Positions 1 to 6,409 of a stretch of 64,000 nt of DNA are shown in pieces. The translations under genes and the position numbers were made by a program. The stretch's first letter is position 1; the number at the start of each line of letters is the position of its first letter. The stretch comes from RGIG8748 sp045539515. Its GTDB lineage: Bacteria > Bacillota > Clostridia > UMGS1810. The notes under the pieces were generated by a model that was given only the letters and a program-made list of their open reading frames with translations, was not told where the DNA came from and searched no databases. The DNA is taken from the NCBI GenBank assembly GCA_045539515.1, contig JAZQFN010000065.1, positions 1 through 64,000 of the forward strand. Direction: 5' to 3'.

Positions 1-135
1 CTTCGACCTGAAAATCTTGTATTTTTGAATAGATTTTGGTGCGGAGGACGCAGGAAGGCTTTGTGCCTTTCAAGGACGACAAGCCAAAAGATGCCGAAAA
101 TACTGGTTTTCAGGCAGGTTCGGATAATACTCCAA
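1..135. repeat. Palindrome-rich intergenic sequence
   Basis: No gene is visible here. The stretch contains nested inverted repeats: CCTGAAAA near position 7 with TTTTCAGG near 113, TTTTGG with CCAAAA inside it, and an apical AAGGC/GCCTT hairpin. It also carries TGCGGAG, a motif that flanks hairpins in the palindrome modules at 12.4-12.8 kb. It may be a degenerate member of the same repeat, but the partner motif TGTCCTC is not present, so this link is weak. Confidence 0.35.
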
Positions 136-170
136 TGGCTACTGATTAAAAATAACTTTAAATAAAAACA

Positions 171-210
171 CACCGCACTTTAAATGCCATATGGGCATTT
201 AAAGACGGTG
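171..210 (-). terminator. Rho-independent terminator of the zinc-ribbon gene
   Basis: An 11-bp perfect stem (CTTTAAATGCC with GGCATTTAAAG) is extended by CACCG/CGGTG across a small internal mismatch. On the minus strand the hairpin is followed by a T-rich stretch (TGTTTTTATTT), so it terminates transcription arriving from 439-230. Confidence 0.75.
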
Positions 211-229
211 CGTCTGATTCTAATATGTA

Positions 230-439
230 TTATTTTCTTCCTTTAAACCAGTTTTTACCTTGAGTGTTTTTTACGTACATTCTGACTATAGTACCGCAAT
301 CAAGGCACAGGTCTGAATAAATATCCTCGGCATCTACAAAGATTCCCTTGAGGTGTTCAAGCCCTACCTCATTGGTACCGCCGTCCGAAGACAAAATACC
401 AACTTCGATTCTCTGACTTCCGCAATATGGACAAAACAT
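230..439 (-). CDS. Small zinc-ribbon protein, function unknown
   Basis: A 69-residue protein with two CxxC knuckles: FCPYCGS at the N-terminus (residues 2-8) and CLDCG around residue 45. This is the pattern of a four-cysteine zinc ribbon, and a basic C-terminal tail follows (KNWFKGRK). The start is supported by GGGAGG eight bases upstream of ATG. It lies downstream of and in the same direction as the larger zinc-ribbon membrane protein at 532-1926, so the two may be co-transcribed. No specific family is recognised; the metal site is inferred from cysteine spacing only. Confidence 0.7.
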   Translation of the reverse strand: MFCPYCGSQRIEVGILSSDGGTNEVGLEHLKGIFVDAEDIYSDLCLDCGTIVRMYVKNTQGKNWFKGRK

Positions 440-531
440 AGTTAAAACCTCCCAAAAAGTTTTCTTGAATTTATTATACCTTCTGACCCATTAAAACTCA
501 ATAAAAGTAACCCATTTGTAACAAAAAAATA

Positions 532-1926
532 TTACTTTCCGGATTCCTTATAAGCACGAACTATCTTACGGAATGCTTCTTTATTTTCACGGGTATTACC
601 GCTCATAATTACATACTTATCCGCCATTGCCATAAGGGTTGGGGTTTTAAGTGTGGTAGAAAAGCATAGTCCGTTTTTAAGCCCTATATAATTGTAAGGT
701 TTGCCCTCGTTATCCGTGCGCTGATAAACCCATACAATATCTTGGTAAGACATAACAGTCATTGATGGCTTATCATAGAGAATGTGCTCCGCTAAAAAGG
801 CCTCTGTTCTGTCACTTTTAGCATAGGGTATAACTTCTTCCATATACTTAAAGCTTTCGCTTTCTTCAAGAAGACGCAGGCATTTAATTATCCTTCGGGT
901 GCGGACTCTGTTTACAAAGGTGAAAGGAATACCCACTCCCACCGATGCCATCATAAGCAATATCATAACGAAAAGCAATCCGCCGTTTGTTTTATTTATA
1001 TATTCCATTACCGGCAACAGCGACAAAAAAATCACCTGATACAAAAGACATACGAAAGTGACTACGCCCTTTTTAATGTGACTCTTACCGCAAAGGTACT
1101 TGCAAGGGAGCCACAATTTCTTTTGAGATAAAAATCCAAAAGGAACTATACCTGCAATGGCGCAGAGTGTATACCATATTCCAAGAATCCCGGAGGGTTT
1201 ATTATCTTCCGAAGAAATCTCGTCAGCACCGGTAGTATCTGCTTTAAAGGTGCTCCTGTGAGTATCTATGTAAGTTTCAAAGGAACCGGGTCCTGCCTCA
1301 AATTCTCTCTTTTTGTTCCAAATGTCAACAAAGAGATATGTCCTGTCTGCAGGTGTTAGTGAGTCGACGGATGGAAATTTGCCCGGATGATTGGAGGCTT
1401 CCATGTACAATCTTCGCTTTTTAACAGCAGGTATAAATCTGAATAATGTGAATCCAAGCGGTACACAACCTATAGCAAGAAGCAGAATATAGGCACCGTT
1501 GAAGTCACCGCCAAAAATTGCCGAAACAAGCACATATGTCAAATAAGCCACAAGCAGAATCGCCAATACAAATTTTGTAATGATGCCGCCAATGGGGTTC
1601 TTGTGAGGATCATAATCGGAAAGTATTTTTTCCTCAGGGTAGTTTTTCTTTTTTATTTCCGTCCATTGCTGTTTCTTTATGGTGCGGTATTCCTTAATCC
1701 TTAGCTTTTTAAATTGACTGCAACTGTCGCATTGGATAAAACGGTCATCGGTTGCCGTAAAATACGGTATGCCTATAAACCTTGCGCTGGCAGTATTGTA
1801 CACAAGGGAAAAATCCGTCTTTTTTTCGCACCATGGACAGTGGGCCTTTCCTGCCCATACCTCCTTGTTCCAGTCGCCGTTTGTTGTACGGCTGAACAAT
1901 AAATGTGCCAAAAACAAATCGCTCAT
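532..1926 (-). CDS. Membrane protein with N-terminal zinc ribbon, function unknown
   Basis: The likely start is the ATG at 1926, because AAAGGTGG lies eight bases upstream; an upstream in-frame GTG at 1938 overlaps that Shine-Dalgarno and is rejected. The product is 464 residues. It has an N-terminal CxxC pair (CPWCEKK and later CDSC, around residues 30-75), then two hydrophobic segments near residues 120-170, a soluble stretch, and two more hydrophobic segments near 250-340 before a charged C-terminal domain. The layout resembles uncharacterised Firmicutes membrane proteins that begin with a zinc ribbon. Neither catalytic residues nor a known family are recognisable. Confidence 0.7.
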   Translation of the reverse strand: MSDLFLAHLLFSRTTNGDWNKEVWAGKAHCPWCEKKTDFSLVYNTASARFIGIPYFTATDDRFIQCDSCSQFKKLRIKEYRTIKKQQWTEIKKKNYPEEKILSDYDPHKNPIGGIITKFVLAILLVAYLTYVLVSAIFGGDFNGAYILLLAIGCVPLGFTLFRFIPAVKKRRLYMEASNHPGKFPSVDSLTPADRTYLFVDIWNKKREFEAGPGSFETYIDTHRSTFKADTTGADEISSEDNKPSGILGIWYTLCAIAGIVPFGFLSQKKLWLPCKYLCGKSHIKKGVVTFVCLLYQVIFLSLLPVMEYINKTNGGLLFVMILLMMASVGVGIPFTFVNRVRTRRIIKCLRLLEESESFKYMEEVIPYAKSDRTEAFLAEHILYDKPSMTVMSYQDIVWVYQRTDNEGKPYNYIGLKNGLCFSTTLKTPTLMAMADKYVIMSGNTRENKEAFRKIVRAYKESGK

Positions 1927-1999
1927 TATACTTCCCACCTTTCGGGATTATCCTACAAAAATAGTAACATAGTGCATATATTTTGTCAAATAAATAAAA

Positions 2000-2026
2000 C
2001 AAAGACCTCAAGTGCCGAGATCTTTG
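2000..2026 (-). terminator. Terminator after the 62-residue ORF
   Basis: CAAAGA-C-CTC pairs with GAG-A-TCTTTG around a short loop. On the minus strand it is followed by TTTTATTTATTT, a plausible intrinsic terminator for 2247-2056. Confidence 0.6.
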
Positions 2027-2055
2027 TCCTTTTAAAAGCTATGAGTTTTTAGTAA

Positions 2056-2247
2056 TTACTGATTGTTTTCCTCTTTGTTTTCTTCCAATGACTTATTTTG
2101 CTGAGGATAGTCTTCGCTGTTTGCCCAATTATCAGCCTTTTTGACAGCAGTTGCACCGGATTTGATTATAGCTTTGCCTAAATCACGGAATGCATGCCCA
2201 AGACCAATACCGGTTTCTTTCCACTTACCTCTTAAATCGTCTGCCAC
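2056..2247 (-). CDS. Small amphipathic protein, function unknown
   Basis: A 63-residue protein with a strong AAGAGGTGAT ribosome binding site. The N-terminal half (about residues 8-42) reads as a long amphipathic helix rich in Gly, Ala and Lys, and the C-terminal 20 residues are acidic and Asn/Gln/Glu rich. There is no signal peptide or metal motif. It is a monocistronic gene with its own terminator. It resembles short conserved hypothetical proteins of Clostridia, but I cannot name a family. Confidence 0.6.
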   Translation of the reverse strand: MADDLRGKWKETGIGLGHAFRDLGKAIIKSGATAVKKADNWANSEDYPQQNKSLEENKEENNQ

Positions 2248-2424
2248 TTTATATCACCTCTTGAAAATTATAAAAGATATTGTAATTATTATACATCAAT
2301 GTGATATATCTGTCAAGAATTATGCCATATGGATAAATAAAGAAAAAGTTTTTGAGATATGTTAGTGCAAACCGGGCTCAATGTTTCTTCAGACAGATGC
2401 AAAGGAGTTTAATTTGAGGTTGCC

Positions 2425-2551
2425 AAGTTAACCACTCTTTCTTTATATACTTATTAATAATTATATATTTATATAATAATTATTATATGTGGTTATAAGA
2501 TGGTTAGCAGGTGGTTGGCAGGTGGTTAAGTTATTGGTTAATTATTGGTTA
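2425..2551. repeat. Iteron-like 11-bp repeats beside an AT-rich block (possible replication-origin relic)
   Basis: GGTTA/GGTTG occurs at 2491, 2502, 2513, 2524, 2536 and 2547, with spacings of 11, 11, 11, 12 and 11 bp. The array is preceded by a block of nearly pure A/T (about 2443-2488) and by an inverted copy TTAACCA at 2428. Regular iterons next to AT-rich DNA close to a phage-type replication gene (2725-3162) are what a phage or plasmid origin looks like. The rest of 2248-2724 has only a small CATCGG/CCGATG hairpin (2609-2629) and no gene I can support. Confidence 0.5.
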
Positions 2552-2724
2552 TCTTTTGGCGAATCAACACAAGTAACCCTTTGAACATAGCTTTACAAAA
2601 CCTGAAACCATCGGGGTTATAAGCCGATGTGGAGTTTGGTTTACATTTGGTATTTTTATAGCTCAAATTACGTAAAGAACTTGGTTAACAAAGAGGGGGG
2701 ACTTTAGGTGATTTAAGAATTTGT

Positions 2725-3162
2725 TTACTTAAACCTATCCTCTAAATCATCGTCCAACCCATAAAAGAAACCATCCTCGGAGCGACCATATGCTGTTTTT
2801 TCTCTTTGCCCGAAGTTCGATCTGAAGGTGGTGGTTGCTTTCGTATCTTCCTGATGGTTCTGGTAGAAGGCAAAGCTGTTAATATGCACCACAGTAAATT
2901 TGCCCGCATGCTTTTTTGTGATTTCATCGGTTGACTCAAGGTGTTTTAAAGCCGTACGCACATTTTGTTCCGATATACCCAGCCTTTGGGCAAGCACCTT
3001 TCTCCCGATAACTGCGTCCCCCACCTCAAGGTCAATTCCGTTCCACTGGGTTTTCTTCCAGTTGGCTATGAGCAAAAGCTCAATAAACACACTTTTGGTT
3101 ATAGGGTCGCTGTACCAGCCCCATTCTCGTATTTTTCTGTGCAACATAATCCAGGATTTCAT
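2725..3162 (-). CDS. Phage-type replication initiator N-terminal domain protein (probable remnant)
   Basis: A 145-residue protein opening with MKSWIMLHRKI, followed by a winged-helix-like region. The segment GDAVIGRKVLAQRLGIS (about residues 47-65) with NVRTALKHLES behind it is typical of the N-terminal domain of phage replisome-organiser and DnaD-like proteins. The start is backed by AAGGAGG. Family members usually continue for another 100 or more residues, so this copy looks truncated at the C-terminus. Iteron-like repeats lie 170 bp downstream. I infer a relic of an integrated phage or mobile element. Confidence 0.6.
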   Translation of the reverse strand: MKSWIMLHRKIREWGWYSDPITKSVFIELLLIANWKKTQWNGIDLEVGDAVIGRKVLAQRLGISEQNVRTALKHLESTDEITKKHAGKFTVVHINSFAFYQNHQEDTKATTTFRSNFGQREKTAYGRSEDGFFYGLDDDLEDRFK

Positions 3163-3242
3163 TTGTTTTCCTCCTTATAATTTAATCTCTCATTTTAATT
3201 ATAAGTCGTTTATACTGCACATTTCGCCTACTGTATTTAAAA

Positions 3243-3352
3243 AATCCCATCACTGTGCATTACCACAATGGTGGGATTGTTTTTCATAAAATTTATTCTG
3301 CCTGACCGCAGAAATTATTTAACTGTTTGAAATAGTGCCAAAAAATGTACGT
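3243..3352. repeat. 110-bp dispersed repeat, copy 1 (terminator plus conserved 56-bp tail)
   Basis: This is repeated at 4948-5057. The left half is a hairpin (AATCCCATCA with TGGTGGGATT, inner TGTG/CACA) flanked by T-runs on both strands, so it can terminate in both directions. The right 56 bp differ from copy 2 at only one base. Read on the minus strand, both copies would encode the same short C-terminus ending FCGQAE-stop, and the single difference is synonymous. The repeat may therefore be a duplicated gene 3' end, but the gene itself is not recognised. Confidence 0.7.
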
Positions 3353-3433
3353 CCCCAAATGGCAAAGTGCTGAAATACTATGACTTATATGCTGAGGTTA
3401 TTACATACTCAAAATATAAACCCTCAAATGGTC

Positions 3434-3652
3434 TTAAAATAGTTTCTTTCTTTTTATACCCAATACATAATCCGCACTTACATTGTAATAATTGCAAAGT
3501 GTTATCAGGTGATGAAGGGGCAGCTCATTAGCTCCTCGCTCGTATCTTGCATACATGGTTTGCGATGTACCCAACACCTCTGCAATTTCCGATTGGGTTT
3601 TGTCGTGATCTTCCCTCAAATCTCGGATTATTTTGATATAATGCGCATCCAT
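3434..3652 (-). CDS. Xre/Cro-C1 family transcriptional regulator
   Basis: A 72-residue single-domain helix-turn-helix protein. The recognition region reads KTQSEIAEVLGTSQTMYARYE, followed by the typical LITLCNYYNVSADYVLG ending of Cro/C1 proteins. The ATG at 3652 is chosen over the GTG at 3658 because GGGGTG sits five bases upstream of it. The gene is divergent from the lipoprotein gene at 3793. The shared 140-bp region carries palindromes over both promoters, so autoregulation and control of the lipoprotein are likely by inference. Confidence 0.85.
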   Translation of the reverse strand: MDAHYIKIIRDLREDHDKTQSEIAEVLGTSQTMYARYERGANELPLHHLITLCNYYNVSADYVLGIKRKKLF

Positions 3653-3691
3653 AAGCACACCCCATTACTTCGATATAGTTATATTATATCA

Positions 3692-3737
3692 AGTAAATAA
3701 ATTTACTATTGACTTTAGTAAATATTTGTACTAAAAT
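3692..3737. promoter_or_regulatory. Divergent promoter/operator region between xre and the lipoprotein gene
   Basis: The plus-strand promoter is TTGACT (3709-3714), a 17-bp spacer and TAAAAT (3732-3737). AGTAAATAAATTTACT (3692-3707) is a 16-bp perfect palindrome, and TTTAGTA/TACTAAA spans the -35 to -10 region. On the minus strand a TATAAT lies at about 3684-3689. The layout is a typical two-operator phage-style switch; binding by the Xre protein is inferred. Confidence 0.65.
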
Positions 3738-3792
3738 GTACTTATATAGAGCGATATATCCACAAAAGAAACGAATAGAAAGGATGTTTATT

Positions 3793-4200
3793 ATGAAAAA
3801 ATTATTATGTTTGTTATTGGTAATGATTATAAGCATTTCACTTGTTGCTTGTGGTACAGGCGACGATTCAAAGACCAAGAAAGAGTCTGAAACGAAAGCA
3901 AACGAAACCTTAGAAAAATGTCCGGAAGATAAAAACGGAATTCACGATTGGGATGAAGCCACTTGTGAAGAACCTGCAAAATGCGATAAATGCGGTGTGT
4001 ATAAGGACGATAAACTCGGAACTCATAGTTGGGAACCTGCAAACTGCACACAACCTGCAACCTGCTATCATTGTGGGGAAATTAAAGATGATAAATTAGG
4101 AAGTCATGAGTGGTGGGAAAACGAAAACGATATTCGTGAGTGCTATCATTGCGGAATGTTATACGAAGATTATGTTTCAATCCAGCAAAGTCAGAACTGA
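3793..4200 (+). CDS. Secreted lipoprotein with Cys/His repeat
   Basis: A 135-residue protein. The start at 3793 is preceded by GAAAGGATG; earlier in-frame starts lack this signal. A signal peptide ends in a lipobox (SLVAC, Cys at about residue 20). After a Lys/Glu-rich linker comes a repeated unit of about 30 residues with the pattern H-x-W-x5-C-x3-P-x-x-C-x-x-CG, ending KLGTHSW or KLGSHEW; two full copies and one partial are present. Such CxxC repeats occur in extracellular Firmicutes proteins and may bind metal. A strong terminator follows at 4242-4279. Divergent to xre. Confidence 0.75.
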   Translation: MKKLLCLLLVMIISISLVACGTGDDSKTKKESETKANETLEKCPEDKNGIHDWDEATCEEPAKCDKCGVYKDDKLGTHSWEPANCTQPATCYHCGEIKDDKLGSHEWWENENDIRECYHCGMLYEDYVSIQQSQN

Positions 4201-4241
4201 TAAATATAATTCTTAATTGTAAAAACTCGTCTCTATATTGG

Positions 4242-4279
4242 ACAAACGCCACTCTTTCAAAAGTGGCGTTTGTTTCTTT
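4242..4279 (+). terminator. Terminator of the Cys-repeat lipoprotein gene
   Basis: A 12-bp perfect stem ACAAACGCCACT/AGTGGCGTTTGT with an 8-base loop is followed by TTTCTTT on the plus strand. Confidence 0.85.
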
Positions 4280-4350
4280 ACATGCAAAATACTTATTTGG
4301 GTTTTCAGACATTTACAATTTCTTCATAGCAAAATCCCTTTCAAATTAAC

Positions 4351-4498
4351 AAAAAAGTTTTACATTTTTAAATTTGAGAAACCTTCAAAAGTCCTAAAAC
4401 CCTTGTAATTCCTTATTACGACAGTAACAAGGTTCTCGGGTACCCAACAGAAATCTTGATTTCGTGTTGGGTGGGGTTCTTATTTATTCATACATTCC
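4351..4498. repeat. Copy C of the GGGtGRT-gene 3' end, interrupted by a 64-bp hairpin insert
   Basis: Positions 4361-4416 match copy A (5881 onward) at about 52 of 56 bases. The match resumes at about 4479-4498 with TTATTTATTCATACATTCC, the last codons and stop of the GGGtGRT gene on the minus strand. Between them an insert at about 4417-4480 carries the hairpin CCCAACA-GAAATC/GATTTC-TGTTGGG (4443-4471). Copies A and C share GTAATTCC where the functional copy B has GATATATC, so A and C are closer to each other than to B. Confidence 0.75.
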
Positions 4499-4532
4499 CC
4501 AATAGTCTCCACAAATGTCACTAAACAGCGTG

Positions 4533-4703
4533 TCAATCACTTTCCTTTTTATCTACAGGTATAAGTTTTACTATTTTGTTATCATCATTCTCACTTGAGT
4601 CAATATATATTTCTTCGGTTTCCTGCTGTGCCTTTTGCAATATATCTATTGCCTCGGTTACTGCAACAAATAACTTTTTGTACATAGTTTTATAATCCGG
4701 CAT
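4533..4703 (-). CDS. Small acidic helical protein, function unknown
   Basis: A 56-residue protein starting MPDYKTMYKKL. The ATG at 4703 is chosen because AAAGGAG lies six bases upstream; the longer in-frame TTG start overlaps that site. Residues 4-35 form a probable amphipathic helix with several Gln/Glu, followed by an acidic stretch and a KLIPVDKK tail. Short proteins beginning this way are common as small conserved hypotheticals in Clostridial mobile elements, an association from memory that should be searched. It lies directly behind the hairpin RNA and its terminator at 4723-4888. Confidence 0.6.
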   Translation of the reverse strand: MPDYKTMYKKLFVAVTEAIDILQKAQQETEEIYIDSSENDDNKIVKLIPVDKKESD

Positions 4704-4722
4704 TGTGATTCTCCTTTGCAAT

Positions 4723-4888
4723 AAAAAAATGCGCTCCCGAAGGAACGCACGAAAAAGTGTATTCCCTCGCAGTTGTCACACAGCTTCGACATTCAACAGA
4801 GAAACGCGAAAAGAGAGAAACACCTTTTACCAAAGGTATGTTTCCCTGTTGAAGACATAATATGAAGCTATGTGACTTTGTAATTATA
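4723..4888 (-). ncRNA. Structured small RNA with its own promoter and UUCG-capped terminator
   Basis: Read on the minus strand. The promoter is TTGTAT (4911-4906), 17 bp, TATAAT (4888-4883). The transcript is predicted to begin near 4876, exactly at the base of a long hairpin. The paired segments are 4872-4876 with 4775-4779, 4864-4869 with 4782-4787, 4846-4853 with 4792-4799, 4840-4844 with 4801-4805, and the tip 4832-4837 with 4822-4827. After a short linker comes an 8-bp terminator stem with a UUCG loop (4749-4730) and seven U. The Shine-Dalgarno of the next gene follows at once. It could be an independent sRNA or a regulatory leader for 4533-4703. Confidence 0.7.
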
Positions 4889-4947
4889 TCATAAAATGTC
4901 AGATAATACAATATCTTTTAAAAAATATCAAATTTATACAAAAAAAT

Positions 4948-5057
4948 AATCCCATCACTTTGATTTTACTCCAAATGATGGGAATTATTTATAATATTTA
5001 TTCTGCCTGACCGCAGAAATTATTTAACTGTTTAAAATAGTGCCAAAAAATGTACGT
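4948..5057. repeat. 110-bp dispersed repeat, copy 2
   Basis: Second copy of the element at 3243-3352. Its hairpin (AATCCCATCA with TGATGGGAATT) acts as the terminator of the minus-strand lipoprotein gene ending at 5084 and is followed on that strand by ATTATTTTTTTG. Confidence 0.7.
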
Positions 5058-5083
5058 ACCAAAATTGTTTGTGATATCAAATC

Positions 5084-5806
5084 TTATTTTATATCAATCC
5101 ACATAGCAGGACGGATATATCCTGAAGAACCTCCTATATACTGGTCGTTTCCTATACTGCCGTCATTGTTAACACACTGCGTATACAATTCTGACTCTCC
5201 GGGGGAACGCAGTACCCATTCAACCAAGTCAGCAGGATAATGATAACTGTCATATCTGTCTATTGCATACGCAGTCGCCTCTGCTAATCGTTGTTCATTT
5301 TCCGGAAAGTATTGCTCCACTTCATTACCGCTTAACAAAAACACCTTATCTTCAGTGTTGCCTCCGCCGTTTGTGCCAAATTCTGTGTTGCTGCTATTTT
5401 CAACCGCATGCAAAAGAATCTTTTCTTTTTCTTCATCAGAAAAGGCTTCCTGTATAAAATCTTTGTTAAGCCAATTTCTCAAATCGCTATCTTCCCAAGT
5501 CATTATTTTTCCGTTTGCACTAAATGGAATTTCAGTATCTAACAAACACTTGCTGATAACAAGCAATTTATCGTCAGTTTTATCAAGGACTATCCATTCT
5601 ATATCTTCTTTTTCCTCTGAAACATTGTCCTGCTCATATTTTCCGAATGTTATTATACTTCCTACATTTGCTGCTTTAACTTTTTTCATAACTTCATTAA
5701 AGTCTGATTGTTCATTTTCTTGTATGTTATTTGTTGAATTATCACATCCGGTAAACGCCAGTAATATAGCAATAACACACAGGAATATACTTAAAAATTT
5801 TTTCAT
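5084..5806 (-). CDS. DUF6273-type lipoprotein
   Basis: A 240-residue protein with a signal peptide ending in the lipobox LAFTGC (Cys about residue 21). The mature part contains GSIITFGKYEQD, then IEWIVLDK, LLVISKCLLD, a Trp-rich TWEDSDLRNWLN segment, and near the end LRSPG and a GYIRPAMWI motif. This order is characteristic of the DUF6273 domain found in many secreted Firmicutes proteins, whose biochemical role is unknown. AGGAGAG precedes ATG. The gene ends next to repeat copy 2 and begins 18 bp from duplicated GGGtGRT sequence, placing it inside the accessory island. Confidence 0.8.
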   Translation of the reverse strand: MKKFLSIFLCVIAILLAFTGCDNSTNNIQENEQSDFNEVMKKVKAANVGSIITFGKYEQDNVSEEKEDIEWIVLDKTDDKLLVISKCLLDTEIPFSANGKIMTWEDSDLRNWLNKDFIQEAFSDEEKEKILLHAVENSSNTEFGTNGGGNTEDKVFLLSGNEVEQYFPENEQRLAEATAYAIDRYDSYHYPADLVEWVLRSPGESELYTQCVNNDGSIGNDQYIGGSSGYIRPAMWIDIK

Positions 5807-5823
5807 GATACACTCTCCTGTAT

Positions 5824-6027
5824 AAAGTTGGACACATCATGGGTAAAAACCCAAAATGATGTGTCCAACTAAAAAATTCTACATTTTTAAATTCAAGAAA
5901 TTTTCAAAAGTCCTAAAACCCTTGTAATTCCTTATTTATTCATACATTCCTGTACTGCAACAGCAACTGCAACGGTCATACCAACCATGGGGTTGTTACC
6001 TGCGCCGATAAGACCCATCATTTCAAC
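5824..6027 (-). pseudogene. Copy A: displaced 3' fragment of the GGGtGRT gene with downstream terminator
   Basis: This 204-bp stretch matches 8631-8835. It covers the last 29 or so codons of the GGGtGRT gene (MGLIGAGNNPMVG...ECMNK-stop) and the downstream hairpin. The fragment remains in frame, and the differences from the intact gene in the coding part that I compared are all synonymous (GGA/GGT, ACT/ACC, GCT/GCA, GTA/GTT, GCT/GCA). It was therefore under coding selection until recently or came from another allele. Homology stops abruptly after CATTTCAAC at 6027. The hairpin arms AGTTGGACACATCAT/ATGATGTGTCCAACT lie at 5826-5870. Confidence 0.8.
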
Positions 6028-6121
6028 ATATCAAGCCCACTTCGTGGTCTTGATTGGGTGGTGCAGTAATGCAGAAACCTTGATTAAATAAGGCTTTGTT
6101 TTATGTATTACTTATTTGTCG

Positions 6122-6180
6122 GTCACATCAATGATGTGATTCCATGCATACGTTATACCATAACGTGATTAGTTTGTCAA
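6122..6180 (-). promoter_or_regulatory. Near-consensus promoter with palindromic operator reading into copy A
   Basis: On the minus strand TTGACA (6180-6175), 17 bp, TATAAC (6157-6152). The palindrome ACGTTAT-acc-ATAACGT (6150-6166) covers the -10, and a second palindrome TCACATCA-t-TGATGTGA (6122-6138) lies just downstream of the expected start. The transcript would run through an ATCAAG/CTTGAT hairpin (6031-6055) and then the GGGtGRT fragment. No gene with a good ribosome binding site is seen behind it. Confidence 0.55.
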
Positions 6181-6240
6181 AACCTATTTTTGAAGAAAAT
6201 TTAAACTTGACATATTTAATAAAATATGATAATATAAGTG

Positions 6241-6330
6241 TAGCAAGAGGGAACGACATCAGTTGTTTCCGCAAAGTAAATCGTTTTATTTAAAGCCGTC
6301 TACTTGGCAGAGTAGGCGGTTATTTCTTTA
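6241..6330 (+). ncRNA. Candidate antitoxin RNA of a convergent type I toxin-antitoxin locus
   Basis: The promoter is TTGACA (6207-6212), 17 bp, TAATAT (6230-6235), giving a start near 6241. The RNA would be about 90 nt. It begins with a stem GGAACGAC/GUUGUUUCC and ends with the terminator GCCGUCUACU/AGUAGGCGGU (6295-6320) followed by UAUUUCUUU. The terminator hairpin is shared with the convergent toxin message, so the two RNAs are complementary over their 3' ends. No ORF with a ribosome binding site is present, which fits a regulatory RNA. Confidence 0.6.
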
Positions 6331-6382
6331 TGTAAATAATTATTATCATAACTAATAATGTAAATGACAACACATATTCCAT
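6320..6382 (-). CDS. 20-residue hydrophobic peptide, candidate type I toxin
   Basis: ATG at 6382 and stop at 6322-6320 encode MEYVLSFTLLVMIIIIYIKK, a single membrane-spanning stretch ending in two lysines. AAAGGGGGTG lies six bases upstream of the ATG, an excellent ribosome binding site. The message is driven by a full consensus promoter (see 6410-6476) and ends at the shared terminator right after the stop codon. Very short hydrophobic peptides with their own strong promoter and an overlapping antisense RNA are the hallmark of type I toxins such as Fst, TxpA/BsrG or Ibs. The assignment to a toxin is inferred from architecture; the sequence matches none that I recognise. Confidence 0.6.
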   Translation of the reverse strand: MEYVLSFTLLVMIIIIYIKK

Positions 6383-6409
6383 AACAAACACCCCCTTTCA
6401 TAGAGGTGT

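Noticed and set aside
2491..2551. CRISPR or coding tandem repeat
   Set aside because: The unit is 11 bp with no spacers; all minus-strand frames contain stops, so it is not a coding repeat.
4442..4472. ACCCAAC...GTTGGGT boundaries resemble an integron attC site
   Set aside because: Only 31 bp separate the ends, shorter than known attC sites; no integron integrase or cassette array is present.
6031..6075. GGGTGG motif after a hairpin suggested a T-box leader
   Set aside because: The ACCGCG part of the T-box, the specifier loop and a downstream synthetase or amino-acid gene are all missing.
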